Positions 51,681 to 60,033 of a stretch of 64,000 bases of DNA are shown here, one piece after another (position 1 is the first letter of the stretch; every line of letters starts with the position of its first letter). Under the pieces are notes generated by a model that saw nothing but the letters and a program-made list of their open reading frames with translations, was not told where the DNA came from and did no database searches. The stretch is from Nesterenkonia natronophila (GTDB lineage: Bacteria; Actinomycetota; Actinomycetes; Actinomycetales; Micrococcaceae): positions 372,001 to 436,000 of the forward strand of contig NZ_QYZP01000001.1 of NCBI RefSeq assembly GCF_003595215.1, written 5' to 3'. The position numbers were made by a program, and so were the translations under genes.

Positions 51681-52775
51681 ATGACGATCACGCAAGACAC
51701 TGCTTCCGCCATTGAGCCGGAGCGCAAGCCCGCCAAAAACAGGCAGACCAACGACTTCTTTGAGCTCGCACAGCGGGTCAAGGATGCCGGGCTCATGGAA
51801 CGCGGTGCTGAAAGCTACATCGGGCGCGTCGTCGCGCTCTCGCTGAGCTTCATCGCCGCGGGAGCGCTGCTCGTGGCCGTCGGTGAATCGTGGTGGCAGC
51901 TTGCTGTGGCTGTGCTTTTCGGCATTCTCTTCACCCAAGTCGCCTTCCTAGCACACGACGCCGCGCACCAGCAGGTCTTCGACAGCGGAAAGAAGAACGA
52001 TCGTCTGTCCCACATTGTGGGTAACCTCGTAGTGGGCATGTCCTATGCATGGTGGGCTAAGAAGCACGGCAGGCACCATGCCCACCCTAATGTCATCGGT
52101 AAGGACGGTGACATCGCTCCTGGCACACTGGCTTTCGTCCCGAGTGATGCAGCCGGCCGCACGGGCATCGCCGCATGGTTCGCCAAGCGCCAGGGCTGGT
52201 TCTTCTTCCCGATTCTCACCCTGTTCGGATTCGTCCTCCACTTCCACGCAGTCCGTACTGTTGTGACGTCCAAGAAACTCAAGAGCCGCTGGACTGAGGG
52301 CTCATTCCTTGCTGTCAGGCTCATCGGCTACCCCGCACTGATCATCATGTTGCTCGGCCCCGCTATCGGTGTGGCGTTCATCGCCGTGCAGGTGGCGGTC
52401 TTCGGTGTCTACATGGGAGCCACATTCGCCCCGAACCATAAGGGCATGCCGCTGATCCCGAAGGACGCCAAAGTCGACTTCATGCAGCGGCAGATCCTCA
52501 CTTCACGCAATATCCGCGGCGGTCGTCTCATGAACACCGCAATGGGTGGCTTGAACTATCAGATCGAACACCACCTCTTTCCCAGAATGGCAAGCCCCAA
52601 CCTCCGCAAAGTGCAGCCCCTGGTGCGTGAGTTCTGCGCCGAGCGCGGCATCACCTACACCGAGACTGGCCTGATCCAGTCTTGGGGCATCGTCATCCGG
52701 TACCTCAACCGAGTCGGACTGGGGTACTCCGATCCCATGGACTGCCCGGTCATCACACAGTTCCGTCCCCGCTGA
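51681..52775 (+). CDS. Membrane fatty acid desaturase
   Basis: This 364-residue di-iron membrane desaturase has three histidine boxes: HDAAHQ, HGRHHAHPN and QIEHHLFP. The final QxxHH box with Gln as first ligand is characteristic of front-end or acyl-lipid desaturases. Four hydrophobic segments flank the boxes. It introduces double bonds into acyl chains to adjust membrane fluidity. The ATG at 51681 follows GAGCGG weakly. It lies 130 bp after the histidine kinase; a DesK/DesR-like link to the two-component system is tempting but not shown. A small hairpin (CCCGC-TTTC-GCGGG, 52776-52789) follows the stop. Confidence 0.92.
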   Translation: MTITQDTASAIEPERKPAKNRQTNDFFELAQRVKDAGLMERGAESYIGRVVALSLSFIAAGALLVAVGESWWQLAVAVLFGILFTQVAFLAHDAAHQQVFDSGKKNDRLSHIVGNLVVGMSYAWWAKKHGRHHAHPNVIGKDGDIAPGTLAFVPSDAAGRTGIAAWFAKRQGWFFFPILTLFGFVLHFHAVRTVVTSKKLKSRWTEGSFLAVRLIGYPALIIMLLGPAIGVAFIAVQVAVFGVYMGATFAPNHKGMPLIPKDAKVDFMQRQILTSRNIRGGRLMNTAMGGLNYQIEHHLFPRMASPNLRKVQPLVREFCAERGITYTETGLIQSWGIVIRYLNRVGLGYSDPMDCPVITQFRPR

Positions 52776-52821
52776 CCCGCTTTCGCGGGCGCAGTTGACC
52801 GCAGGGGCATAACCGCACAGG

Positions 52822-54060
52822 ATGACGGATGTGAGTTCTTCTCTGCCTGAGCCCGCGCCGCGGAACGCGCATCCTGGCACGGTCGCTGAGGTCTTTCTCA
52901 TCTTCCTCCGTCTGGGACTGACCAGTTTCGGCGGGCCGGTGGCCCACCTGGCCTATTTTCGCGAAGCACTGGTGGAGCGTCGCCGCTGGGTCAGCGAGCG
53001 CGCCTATGCAGACCTCGTGGCCCTGTGCCAGTTCCTCCCCGGGCCGGCCTCCAGCCAAGTCGGAATGGCATTGGGCCTGCAGCGTGCAGGTTACCTGGGC
53101 ATGCTCGCGGCATGGTTCGCCTTCACGTTGCCATCGGTGGTACTGCTGGTGGTTTTTGCCTACGGCGTGGCTGGTGCCGGGGACCTCTCCGACGCCGGGT
53201 GGGTCCACGGCTTGAAGGCTGCCGCAGTCGGTGTCGTCGCCCACGCGGTCCTAGGCATGGCCAAGACTCTGACGCCGGACGCCCCACGAGCAACAATCGC
53301 CGGGGTGGCCATGATCATAGTGCTGCTACTGCCGACTCCCTTTATTCTGGTGGCTGCTATCGCTGCAGCTGGAGTCATCGGCCTTGTGTGGCTGCGGCCC
53401 GGCCCAGAGGACTTCACCGAACGCGATTCGTTCACCATCCGGGTCTCCAAGAAAGTCGCAGCCTGCTGCCTGGGCGTCTTCGCGCTCCTCCTGATCGGAC
53501 TTCCCGTGTTGGTGGCACTTACCGGTAACGCATACGCCGCGCTGTTAGATCTGTTCTACCGCGCCGGCTCCCTCGTCTTCGGTGGTGGCCACGTGGTCCT
53601 GCCGCTGCTGCAGGCTGAAACCGTCACCGGCGGCCTGGTGGAGGCCGATACGTTCTTGGCCGGTTACGGAGCAGCCCAAGCTGTTCCCGGTCCGCTGTTC
53701 ACATTCGCCAGCTTCCTGGGAGCATCGACAGTAGAGGGTCCTGGAGGAGTCACTGGTGCGGTGATTGCCACGCTGGCGATCTTCCTTCCGGCAGCCCTCT
53801 TGGTGATCGGGGCTCTGCCCTTCTGGGAGGGCCTGCGCAGCCAAGCCCAGATCCGGCGTGCCCTGATGGGGGTCAACGCCGGCGTGGTCGGCATCCTCGC
53901 CGCTGCGCTCTACGACCCGGTGTTCACCTCTGGGGTGCTGGAGGTGGGACTTGGAGCACTGGTGCTCGCCATCGGCGCCTTCATCGCGCTGAACAGCTGG
54001 AAGGTTCCCGCCTGGGCAGTGGTGTTGGCCGCCGGACTGCTCGGCTGGCTGATCCTCTGA
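52822..54060 (+). CDS. chrA: Chromate ion transporter family protein ChrA
   Basis: This 412-residue membrane protein comprises two homologous CHR domains. The first has FLRLGLTSFGGPVAHLAYFRE and ALCQFLPGPASSQVGMALGLQRAG. The second has YRAGSLVFGGGHVVLPLLQAE and GYGAAQAVPGPLFTFASFLG. ChrA proteins export chromate, which also resembles sulfate, so the physiological ion may differ. It starts 46 bp after the desaturase and is followed by an unrelated anchored protein. Confidence 0.92.
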   Translation: MTDVSSSLPEPAPRNAHPGTVAEVFLIFLRLGLTSFGGPVAHLAYFREALVERRRWVSERAYADLVALCQFLPGPASSQVGMALGLQRAGYLGMLAAWFAFTLPSVVLLVVFAYGVAGAGDLSDAGWVHGLKAAAVGVVAHAVLGMAKTLTPDAPRATIAGVAMIIVLLLPTPFILVAAIAAAGVIGLVWLRPGPEDFTERDSFTIRVSKKVAACCLGVFALLLIGLPVLVALTGNAYAALLDLFYRAGSLVFGGGHVVLPLLQAETVTGGLVEADTFLAGYGAAQAVPGPLFTFASFLGASTVEGPGGVTGAVIATLAIFLPAALLVIGALPFWEGLRSQAQIRRALMGVNAGVVGILAAALYDPVFTSGVLEVGLGALVLAIGAFIALNSWKVPAWAVVLAAGLLGWLIL

Positions 54061-54111
54061 CTCCGCGCCGGTGCGCGGATCTGCTGACCGCCCTCGCTAC
54101 CCTAGAGGACT

Positions 54112-54792
54112 ATGACCAAGCGCCGACGCCCTTCCCCCGCCGTGTATCGCCGCCGGCGACTGGCGGCGGCTCTCCTGGCTGTCTTCCTCCTCGCCCTAGG
54201 CGTGTGGGGCGCGCGAGTTGCCTACGACGCATTGACCGACGAAGGCGACCAGACCGGAGCCACTGCGTTGGACGACGCAGAGGAGCAGAACGACTATCTC
54301 CCTGCCTCTCCAGAGCCCACCGAAGAGGAGGATGCCGCCTCCGAGCAAGACGAGCAGGATGAGGAGGACGATGCGGCTGAGGAGGCAGTGGAGGAGGGCC
54401 ACTGCGCCCCTGACGACATTGACGTACGCGCAAGCACCAGCCACGAAGTGTACGACGCTTCCACCGCACCACTGCTGATCATGGAGATTGAGCACATCGG
54501 CAGTGAGGAATGCACGCTAGACGTGGGCACCGCCGAGCAGGAGTACCGGGTCTCCACCGGTGGCCGAGAGATTTTTACCACCGCTCAGTGCGACCTTGAG
54601 GGGGAGCCCCTGGAAATGGACCTGGAACCGGGGCAGACCGAGCGTGCCAATATGCTGTGGCCCCGCTCGGACTCCTCGGTAGACTGCTCCGAACCGGCTG
54701 ACCTGGCCACCGCTGATTACGAGCTCACCGTCGCCGTCTCCGGCATCACCAGTGCACCGCATACCTTTGAGATGACCGGGAGGGCGGAATGA
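54112..54792 (+). CDS. Membrane-anchored acidic extracytoplasmic protein of unknown function
   Basis: I do not recognise a firm family; the C-terminal part is DUF4232-like at best. The 226-residue protein has a strongly basic N-terminus (KRRRPSPAVYRRRRL), one transmembrane helix at about residues 17-34, then a linker of about 60 residues very rich in Glu and Asp. A compact beta-rich domain follows from about residue 98. Four cysteines there (HCAPDD, EECTLD, AQCDLE, DCSEP) could form two disulfides outside the cell. Its stop overlaps the argA start by 4 bp, an odd coupling of an exported protein with an arginine-pathway enzyme. Confidence 0.7.
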   Translation: MTKRRRPSPAVYRRRRLAAALLAVFLLALGVWGARVAYDALTDEGDQTGATALDDAEEQNDYLPASPEPTEEEDAASEQDEQDEEDDAAEEAVEEGHCAPDDIDVRASTSHEVYDASTAPLLIMEIEHIGSEECTLDVGTAEQEYRVSTGGREIFTTAQCDLEGEPLEMDLEPGQTERANMLWPRSDSSVDCSEPADLATADYELTVAVSGITSAPHTFEMTGRAE

Positions 54793-55346
54793 GTCCAGAG
54801 CCCAGAACGAGCTCCGACCACGGGGATTTCAGCATTCGCCCCGCGCGGACATCGGATGTGGCGCGCATCGTCCATATGGCGCAGCCCCTGGTTGAAAAGC
54901 GCGTGTTGGTGCCCAAGGAGCGGGTGACGTATTACGAGTCCATACAGGAGTTCGTGGTCTCCGAAGACCGAGACGGTCACCTTATTGGTTTCGGCGCGCT
55001 CCATGTGATGTGGGAGGACCTCGCCGAGGTCCGCACGCTGGCGACCCTGGACTCCTGGCGAGGGCGCGGCGTCGGGTCTGCCCTGCTGCACCAGCTGCTG
55101 GCCAGGGCACGATCGCTCGGAGTCTCCCGCGTCTTCTGCCTGACGTTCGAAGTTGAATTTTTCATCCGCCAGAACTTCCGCATCATGGCTGACCAGGCCC
55201 CGGTGGACCCGGAAGTGTACGTAGAGCTGCTGCGCTCACCGGATGAAGGTGTGGCTGAGTTCCTGGACCTCGCTCGAGTGAAGCCCAACACTCTGGGCAA
55301 CACACGCATGATCCTGGACCTTGACGCTCACCCTAGCGGGATCTGA
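54789..55346 (+). CDS. argA: N-acetylglutamate synthase, short actinobacterial type
   Basis: This 185-residue GNAT enzyme is of the Mycobacterium Rv2747 type, acetylating glutamate in the first step of arginine synthesis. Diagnostic parts are the start FSIRPARTSDVARIVHMAQPLVEKRVLVPKE, the acetyl-CoA loop DSWRGRGVGSALLHQLLARA, the VFCLTFEVEFFIRQNF segment, and the conserved C-terminal RVKPNTLGNTRMIL. Unlike E. coli ArgA it has no amino-acid-kinase domain. The ATG overlaps the upstream stop (ATGA). Other arg genes are not in the window. Confidence 0.88.
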   Translation: MSPEPRTSSDHGDFSIRPARTSDVARIVHMAQPLVEKRVLVPKERVTYYESIQEFVVSEDRDGHLIGFGALHVMWEDLAEVRTLATLDSWRGRGVGSALLHQLLARARSLGVSRVFCLTFEVEFFIRQNFRIMADQAPVDPEVYVELLRSPDEGVAEFLDLARVKPNTLGNTRMILDLDAHPSGI

Positions 55347-56360
55347 TCAGAGCAGTGCGCTCAACCCGATAGTGAGCGCGGCCGCGACGAAGCCCGTCAC
55401 CACGGGTGTGGCAATCCAGTAGACCGCAATGCGCCTGCACTGCCGCCAGTTGACTGTGGCAAAACGCTGGTTGGAACCAGCCCCAATGATGGCGCTGGCT
55501 GCAGTCAGCGACGTCGACAGAGGCAGAGCCAGTCCCAACGAGCCGATGAACAACAGACCCGAGGTGGCCGTCGTCGCGACCATTCCGCGAAGGGGATCAA
55601 TGGCCACCAACCGGTGAGCCAGAACGTGGCCTATCCTCCAGCCCCCGTGCAGTGCACCCGCGCCGATCAGCACCGCGAACACCACGTAGGCCGGGCCCAT
55701 CCACCCTTCTGGGTCAGCTATCCCTCCGGCGCCCAGGCCAATCAGCAGGACAAAGGCGAAGCGCTGACCCTGCTGCAGGCCCGTGCCGAGCGAGGTAACA
55801 CCCACGGAAACCGACTGCAGCCCGCGGGCGACCCGGTTCACATCGTGCGGGTCTTCGCCGCGCGCCACTCTGACGGCAGCGAACACCAATACGTACGCTA
55901 GGCCGAAGGCCACCAGAGGAGAGATGAGCAGGGTCAACAGCGGTGTCAGCCACGGCAGTGACCAGATTGTGTCGGCGCTCACATCGCCAACTGCCGCGGC
56001 GGCCAGGGATCCACCCAGCAGCGCGGCAAGCAGGCCGTGAGTTATCGACGTCGGCATTCCGCGAAAATAGGTGAAGACATTCCAGCCGAGGATCACCGTC
56101 AGCGCCGCCACCACCACGCTGAGCGCAAGCACCGGTTCCATGTCTGGGAACTCGAACCATGAGTAGAGGTAGAGGCCCAGCGGGAACGCCAGCAGCACAC
56201 CCAAGGCGTTGAATGCCGCCGCCACCCGAACGGCGCTCCGGGGAGTCAGCGCACGGGTGCGCACCGGAATGGCGATGGAGTTAGGCACGTCATGAAGTCC
56301 CGCGACGTAGAGCGTGGGCGCCAGAATGGCACCGGCAAGCACCAGCAGCAGGAGCTCCAC
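55347..56360 (-). CDS. PiT-family inorganic phosphate transporter
   Basis: This 337-residue membrane protein of the Pit family has about ten helices and duplicated signature halves. The first signature reads AGLHDVPNSIAIPVRTRAL, with His where the canonical GANDVANA has Asn; Asp and the second Asn remain. The second half keeps LSTSLTAASAIIGAGSNQRF. It should import metal-phosphate with H+, but the substitutions may alter specificity. Translation starts at a GTG one base past the DUF47 stop. The typical DUF47-pit pairing supports the phosphate role. Confidence 0.85.
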   Translation of the reverse strand: MELLLLVLAGAILAPTLYVAGLHDVPNSIAIPVRTRALTPRSAVRVAAAFNALGVLLAFPLGLYLYSWFEFPDMEPVLALSVVVAALTVILGWNVFTYFRGMPTSITHGLLAALLGGSLAAAAVGDVSADTIWSLPWLTPLLTLLISPLVAFGLAYVLVFAAVRVARGEDPHDVNRVARGLQSVSVGVTSLGTGLQQGQRFAFVLLIGLGAGGIADPEGWMGPAYVVFAVLIGAGALHGGWRIGHVLAHRLVAIDPLRGMVATTATSGLLFIGSLGLALPLSTSLTAASAIIGAGSNQRFATVNWRQCRRIAVYWIATPVVTGFVAAALTIGLSALL

Positions 56361-56361
56361 G

Positions 56362-56979
56362 TCAGAATTCCCGGACGATGATCGACCCGCAGATGGCGGC
56401 GACCTGCCTCAAGGAGTGGACGGCGGCCAGGATCTGGTCTGCCAATTGAGTCTGCTGCTGGGCGATATTTGGCTGGAAGGCGGAATCTGTGGAAGTCACC
56501 CAGTCACGGTGTCTTCGGTTAGCCTGCTTGCTCAGCCGCTGCAGCTGCATCCAGTACTCTTCCAGATGGTCGAAGTCTTCCAACCGGCCCATGGCCTCAC
56601 TGGTCAGCTCCGCCTGTCGGGTCAATGCCTCCAGCATCTCGGCGGCTTCTGTGGGCAGTTCCAGGCTTCTGCGGCGCAGCATCAGGTCACCGGCGGCCAC
56701 CACATGCTCCATAGTGCGGTTGAGCTGCTGGGAGATGGCGAAGATGTCCTGACGCGGCAGGGGTGTGAGGAACACGCTGCGGATGTGGGTCATGAGGTTG
56801 AAGTGGAGGTCCATGGCTCGGCCCTCGAGTCCCAGCAGTTTCTCACGGTGAGAGACCAATTCCCCGGCCGGGGTGCCCAACAGCTGTGCCAGCAGTCCTA
56901 GACCTGAGCGCAACTCACCCGTGATAGCGATCAGCAGCTCTGCTGACTGGTGCTTGCGCTGGCGATTCAGAGCTTTCAT
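56362..56979 (-). CDS. DUF47 (PhoU-like) Pit accessory protein
   Basis: This 205-residue all-helical PhoU-like protein of the DUF47 family is usually encoded immediately before a Pit transporter and thought to regulate it. Characteristic pieces are FNLMTHIRSVFLTPLPRQDIFAISQQLNRTMEHVVAAGDLM and QLADQILAAVHSLRQVAAIC. The gene leads the two-gene operon with a 1-bp gap. Its promoter should lie in the adjacent 439-bp intergenic region. Confidence 0.9.
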   Translation of the reverse strand: MKALNRQRKHQSAELLIAITGELRSGLGLLAQLLGTPAGELVSHREKLLGLEGRAMDLHFNLMTHIRSVFLTPLPRQDIFAISQQLNRTMEHVVAAGDLMLRRRSLELPTEAAEMLEALTRQAELTSEAMGRLEDFDHLEEYWMQLQRLSKQANRRHRDWVTSTDSAFQPNIAQQQTQLADQILAAVHSLRQVAAICGSIIVREF

Positions 56980-57418
56980 GCGGTGTGGGCCCCTGATTAA
57001 TGCGGTGATTCCTGCCGCTGGAGGTGAGCGACAGGTGTCCTACAGATGGTGAGTGTATAACCATCGGGTGAATAGCCGCGGAGCAGGTTACGGGAAGAAG
57101 GCGGCGGTGTCGGGCTGGGAACGCCTCACGGCGCGTGGCCGCTCGTAGCGGCTAAAGGTTGGAGCCCGGGGGTTACCTGCAGCCCGACACCTGCAGACCA
57201 GTGTGCCGCCGCACCCCTGACTGGGTCAAGCTGCCGCGCATTCGGGATTGGATCCGGTGCTGGGCGTGCCGTCCAATCCACGGCGGAGCGCCGAAAAACC
57301 ACGCCAAGTCGGGAACACCCCTAGCTGTAGCGCGCGGTCACGCCGGAAAGGCAAGGTGAGGGCGAAACAGCGGGAGATGGGAGCTGCTGTGGGCGTCCTG
57401 GAGGCTGCCTGGCCGCCC
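56980..57418. other. 439-bp intergenic region with a long-range inverted repeat
   Basis: I find no supportable protein gene here. GGTGTCGGGCTG (57106-57117) pairs perfectly with CAGCCCGACACC (57180-57191) across 62 nt, and the loop contains GCCGCT-CGT-AGCGGC (57138-57152). Open frames on the plus strand (57159-57359 and overlapping) show no homology and are rich in Arg, Pro and Trp. The region must contain the DUF47-pit promoter and the 3' end of the nucleoside transporter operon. A structured RNA, terminator or decayed gene is possible; the sequence does not match tmRNA, RNase P, SRP or 6C RNA features that I know. Confidence 0.5.
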
Positions 57419-58732
57419 TCACTTGATATAGGGGACGCCTTCGGCCGCCGGTGGCCGCACCCGTCCCACGAAGCCGGCTACCGCGAAGATCGTGATCACG
57501 TACGGCAGCATCAGCAGCATCTCCGAGGGCACCGGTGTGCCGATGGTGGAGAGCACCTGACCCACAGAGGTGGAGAACCCGAACAGCAGCGCCGCCAGTA
57601 GCGCACCCTTAGGGTTCCAGCGCCCCAGAATCATGGCGGCCAAAGCGATGAACCCCTGTCCAGCGGACATTTCCTGCCCGAACGCCAAGCCCTGTCCGAC
57701 CGTGAAGTACGCCCCGCCCAGACCGGCGATGCCGCCGGCCAGGACCGTATTGAACACCCGGGTCCGCGGAACGTTGATGCCGACAGTGTCGGCGGCTTTG
57801 GGATGTTCACCTACGGCGCGCATGCGCAGACCCCAGCGGGACTTGAAGACCAGGATATGCAGGGCGAACACGATGACGTACATCAGGTAAACCAAGATGG
57901 TCTGGTTGAACAGCACCGGTCCGAGGATCGGGATCTGGCTTAGTCCGGGGATCGGCAGACGCGGCAGCTGCTGACGGGCGTTCCACATCTCTGCGTTCTG
58001 CGTCAGCACCGTGGAGTAGAGGAAGCTGGTCAGGCCGATCACCAGCACATTGAGCACCACGCCGACAATTATCTGGTTCACGTGGTACTTCACCGCGAAC
58101 CACACCAGAAGTCCGCCCACGGCTGCACCGGCGAACGGAGCGGCGAGCAGCCCCACATATGCAGAGGTGAAGAACGACGCGGCTACTGCAGCCAGGAAGG
58201 CCCCAGCCAGCAGCTGCCCTTCGATAGCGATGTTGATGATGCCTGAACGCTCGCCCACCAGACCGCACATGGCACCGAAGATCAGCGGGACCGAGAGCAT
58301 GAGTGCCCCGGCAAGCAGCGTGACCACCGGGATGAACGCCCCGCGTCCGGCCCCCGCGTAGACCAAAAAAGCTAAGACAAACAGCAGTCCGAACAGCATG
58401 GGATGCCAGATGCCGAGCCGGATGCGGCGTGCAGCGGCGAAAATTGCCAGCGCCGCCAGGCCCAGCTGCAAGACGCTGAGCACCAGGGCGGTGGCGAAGG
58501 AGGGCACGTTCACTGCCGGCAGGGTGACAATGTCACTCGCCGTGGCGAGGCGAAACTGAGTGACCGAGCCGGTCGGGCTCAGCAGCGCGAACACCCCCAG
58601 CGAAAGCAGTCCCAGAAGCACGTAGGTGATGGGAAACTTCCACTTGATGGGCTGAAGTCGGGTATCGACCTCTTGACGGGGCTCAGCCTTCACAGCAACG
58701 GCGCCCGGCTCTTGGGTGGGCTGTTCGCTCAT
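57419..58732 (-). CDS. Nucleoside-type ABC transporter permease (BMP operon, second permease)
   Basis: This 437-residue branched-chain/RbsC-like permease has about ten helices and the conserved LIFGAMCGLVGERSGIINIAIEGQLLAGAF, which is characteristic of nucleoside transporters such as NupQ. The long N-terminal extension of about 100 residues adds two further spans. It overlaps the first permease by 4 bp. In many actinobacteria cytidine deaminase and thymidine phosphorylase genes follow; here only non-coding DNA does. Confidence 0.92.
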   Translation of the reverse strand: MSEQPTQEPGAVAVKAEPRQEVDTRLQPIKWKFPITYVLLGLLSLGVFALLSPTGSVTQFRLATASDIVTLPAVNVPSFATALVLSVLQLGLAALAIFAAARRIRLGIWHPMLFGLLFVLAFLVYAGAGRGAFIPVVTLLAGALMLSVPLIFGAMCGLVGERSGIINIAIEGQLLAGAFLAAVAASFFTSAYVGLLAAPFAGAAVGGLLVWFAVKYHVNQIIVGVVLNVLVIGLTSFLYSTVLTQNAEMWNARQQLPRLPIPGLSQIPILGPVLFNQTILVYLMYVIVFALHILVFKSRWGLRMRAVGEHPKAADTVGINVPRTRVFNTVLAGGIAGLGGAYFTVGQGLAFGQEMSAGQGFIALAAMILGRWNPKGALLAALLFGFSTSVGQVLSTIGTPVPSEMLLMLPYVITIFAVAGFVGRVRPPAAEGVPYIK

Positions 58733-60033
58733 TTGGTCACTTCCTGCCTCGGCGCGGGCTGGGAGGCAGTTTCCGCGGCCTGCTGTTCGCGGAGTCGGCG
58801 CCGCCGGGAGGACCTCGAGCTGCCATCGGGGTGAGGCAGGAAGAAGATCGCGCGGACCAGGGGAGGGGCGGCGATGAGCAGCACGATGACGGACTGCAAG
58901 ACCAAGACTATGTCGATCGGAGTGCCGGTCTGGGCCTGCATGAGCACACCGCCTGCGCGTAGGCCGCCGAAGAGGACCCCGGCCAGAAAGGTGCCCAGGG
59001 GTTTGGAGCGCCCCAGGAGGGCCACGGTGATGGCGTCGAAACCCAGGGTCCCGGCAATTCCCGCGGCTAGTCGATATTCGGTACCCAACAGGTGTGCGGC
59101 GCCGCCGAGCCCGCAGAGTGCACCGCCGATGATGAGCACCAAGGCGGTCGCTTTGGGAACGTTGACCCCAGCGGTGCGGGCAGCCTCGGGGTTCTCACCG
59201 ATCGCCCGGAATTCAAATCCGAGCGTGGAGCGCTCGAGCAACCACCAGACGAACACGGTGGCGGCGATGGCCAGGAAGATGCCGGCGTGGAGACGGAATC
59301 CCGTACCGAGGATGCCGAAGAGTCGGGCCGATTCGTCCACAGGTGCTGCGATTGGTTGGTTGGACCCAGTCTGAACGAACCACTGCTGACGCAGCAGCCA
59401 GGCGATCAAGTACAAGGCGATGTTATTGAGCATGATCGTGACGATCACCTCATTAGCGCCGGTCTTGGCTTTGAGTACGCCGGCGATGCCGCCCCAGATG
59501 GCGCCGCCGAGCGCGCCGCCGACCAGGGCAAGCAGAAGGTGGGCACCCACGGGGAGCTGGAAGGCGTAGCCGATGAACGCGGCGCAGGTGGCTCCCAGTA
59601 TGATCTGGCCCTGACCTCCGATATTGAGCATCCCGGAGCGGAATCCGATGGCTATGCCCAGTCCGGCCAATATCAAGGGGACCGCGTTGACCAGGGTCTC
59701 GGTGATGGGGCGGATCGAACGTTCTGGTGTGGCCGCCTGCCAGTCGTAGACTGCGCCACGGAAGAGTGCCGAGTACGCATCTCGGATGACCTCGAAGCTG
59801 GTGAGAAAAAAGTCTCCAGGCTGCGCGAAGAAGTATCCTAACGTCCCCTGCACCTGCGGGTTGGTGGCAAGGATGAGCAGGGCGCCGACCACCAGGGCGA
59901 CCAGCACTGAGAGCAGGGTGATGACCCATGAGGCTTGGGAGAGCTCGCGTACTGCGTAGTGCAGACGAGATTCCGCCTCTTTCAGAGCACCACCGGGGGC
60001 TGCGTCGTCGTCGTTGTTCTTCTCGGGGCTCAT
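58729..60033 (-). CDS. Nucleoside-type ABC transporter permease (BMP operon, first permease)
   Basis: This 434-residue permease is related to NupP. It has AIGFRSGMLNIGGQGQIILGATCAAFIG as signature and GGAIWGGIAGVLKAKTGANEVIVTIMLNNIALYL after it. A hydrophilic N-terminus of about 35 residues and a charged C-terminal tail (SSRSSRRRRLREQQAA) face the cytoplasm. It overlaps both the ATPase gene and the second permease gene by 4 bp, so the operon is tightly coupled. Confidence 0.92.
   Translation of the reverse strand: MSPEKNNDDDAAPGGALKEAESRLHYAVRELSQASWVITLLSVLVALVVGALLILATNPQVQGTLGYFFAQPGDFFLTSFEVIRDAYSALFRGAVYDWQAATPERSIRPITETLVNAVPLILAGLGIAIGFRSGMLNIGGQGQIILGATCAAFIGYAFQLPVGAHLLLALVGGALGGAIWGGIAGVLKAKTGANEVIVTIMLNNIALYLIAWLLRQQWFVQTGSNQPIAAPVDESARLFGILGTGFRLHAGIFLAIAATVFVWWLLERSTLGFEFRAIGENPEAARTAGVNVPKATALVLIIGGALCGLGGAAHLLGTEYRLAAGIAGTLGFDAITVALLGRSKPLGTFLAGVLFGGLRAGGVLMQAQTGTPIDIVLVLQSVIVLLIAAPPLVRAIFFLPHPDGSSRSSRRRRLREQQAAETASQPAPRQEVTK

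Noticed and set aside
56980..57418. Known structured RNA (tmRNA, RNase P, SRP, 6C, c-di-AMP or cobalamin riboswitch)
   Set aside because: GGGTGAATA at about 57066 recalls riboswitch cores, but the other conserved blocks are missing and no plus-strand gene follows.
57159..57601. Small plus-strand open frames in and beyond the large intergenic gap
   Set aside because: They are rich in Arg, Pro and Trp, lack ribosome sites, and one runs into the antisense of the permease.
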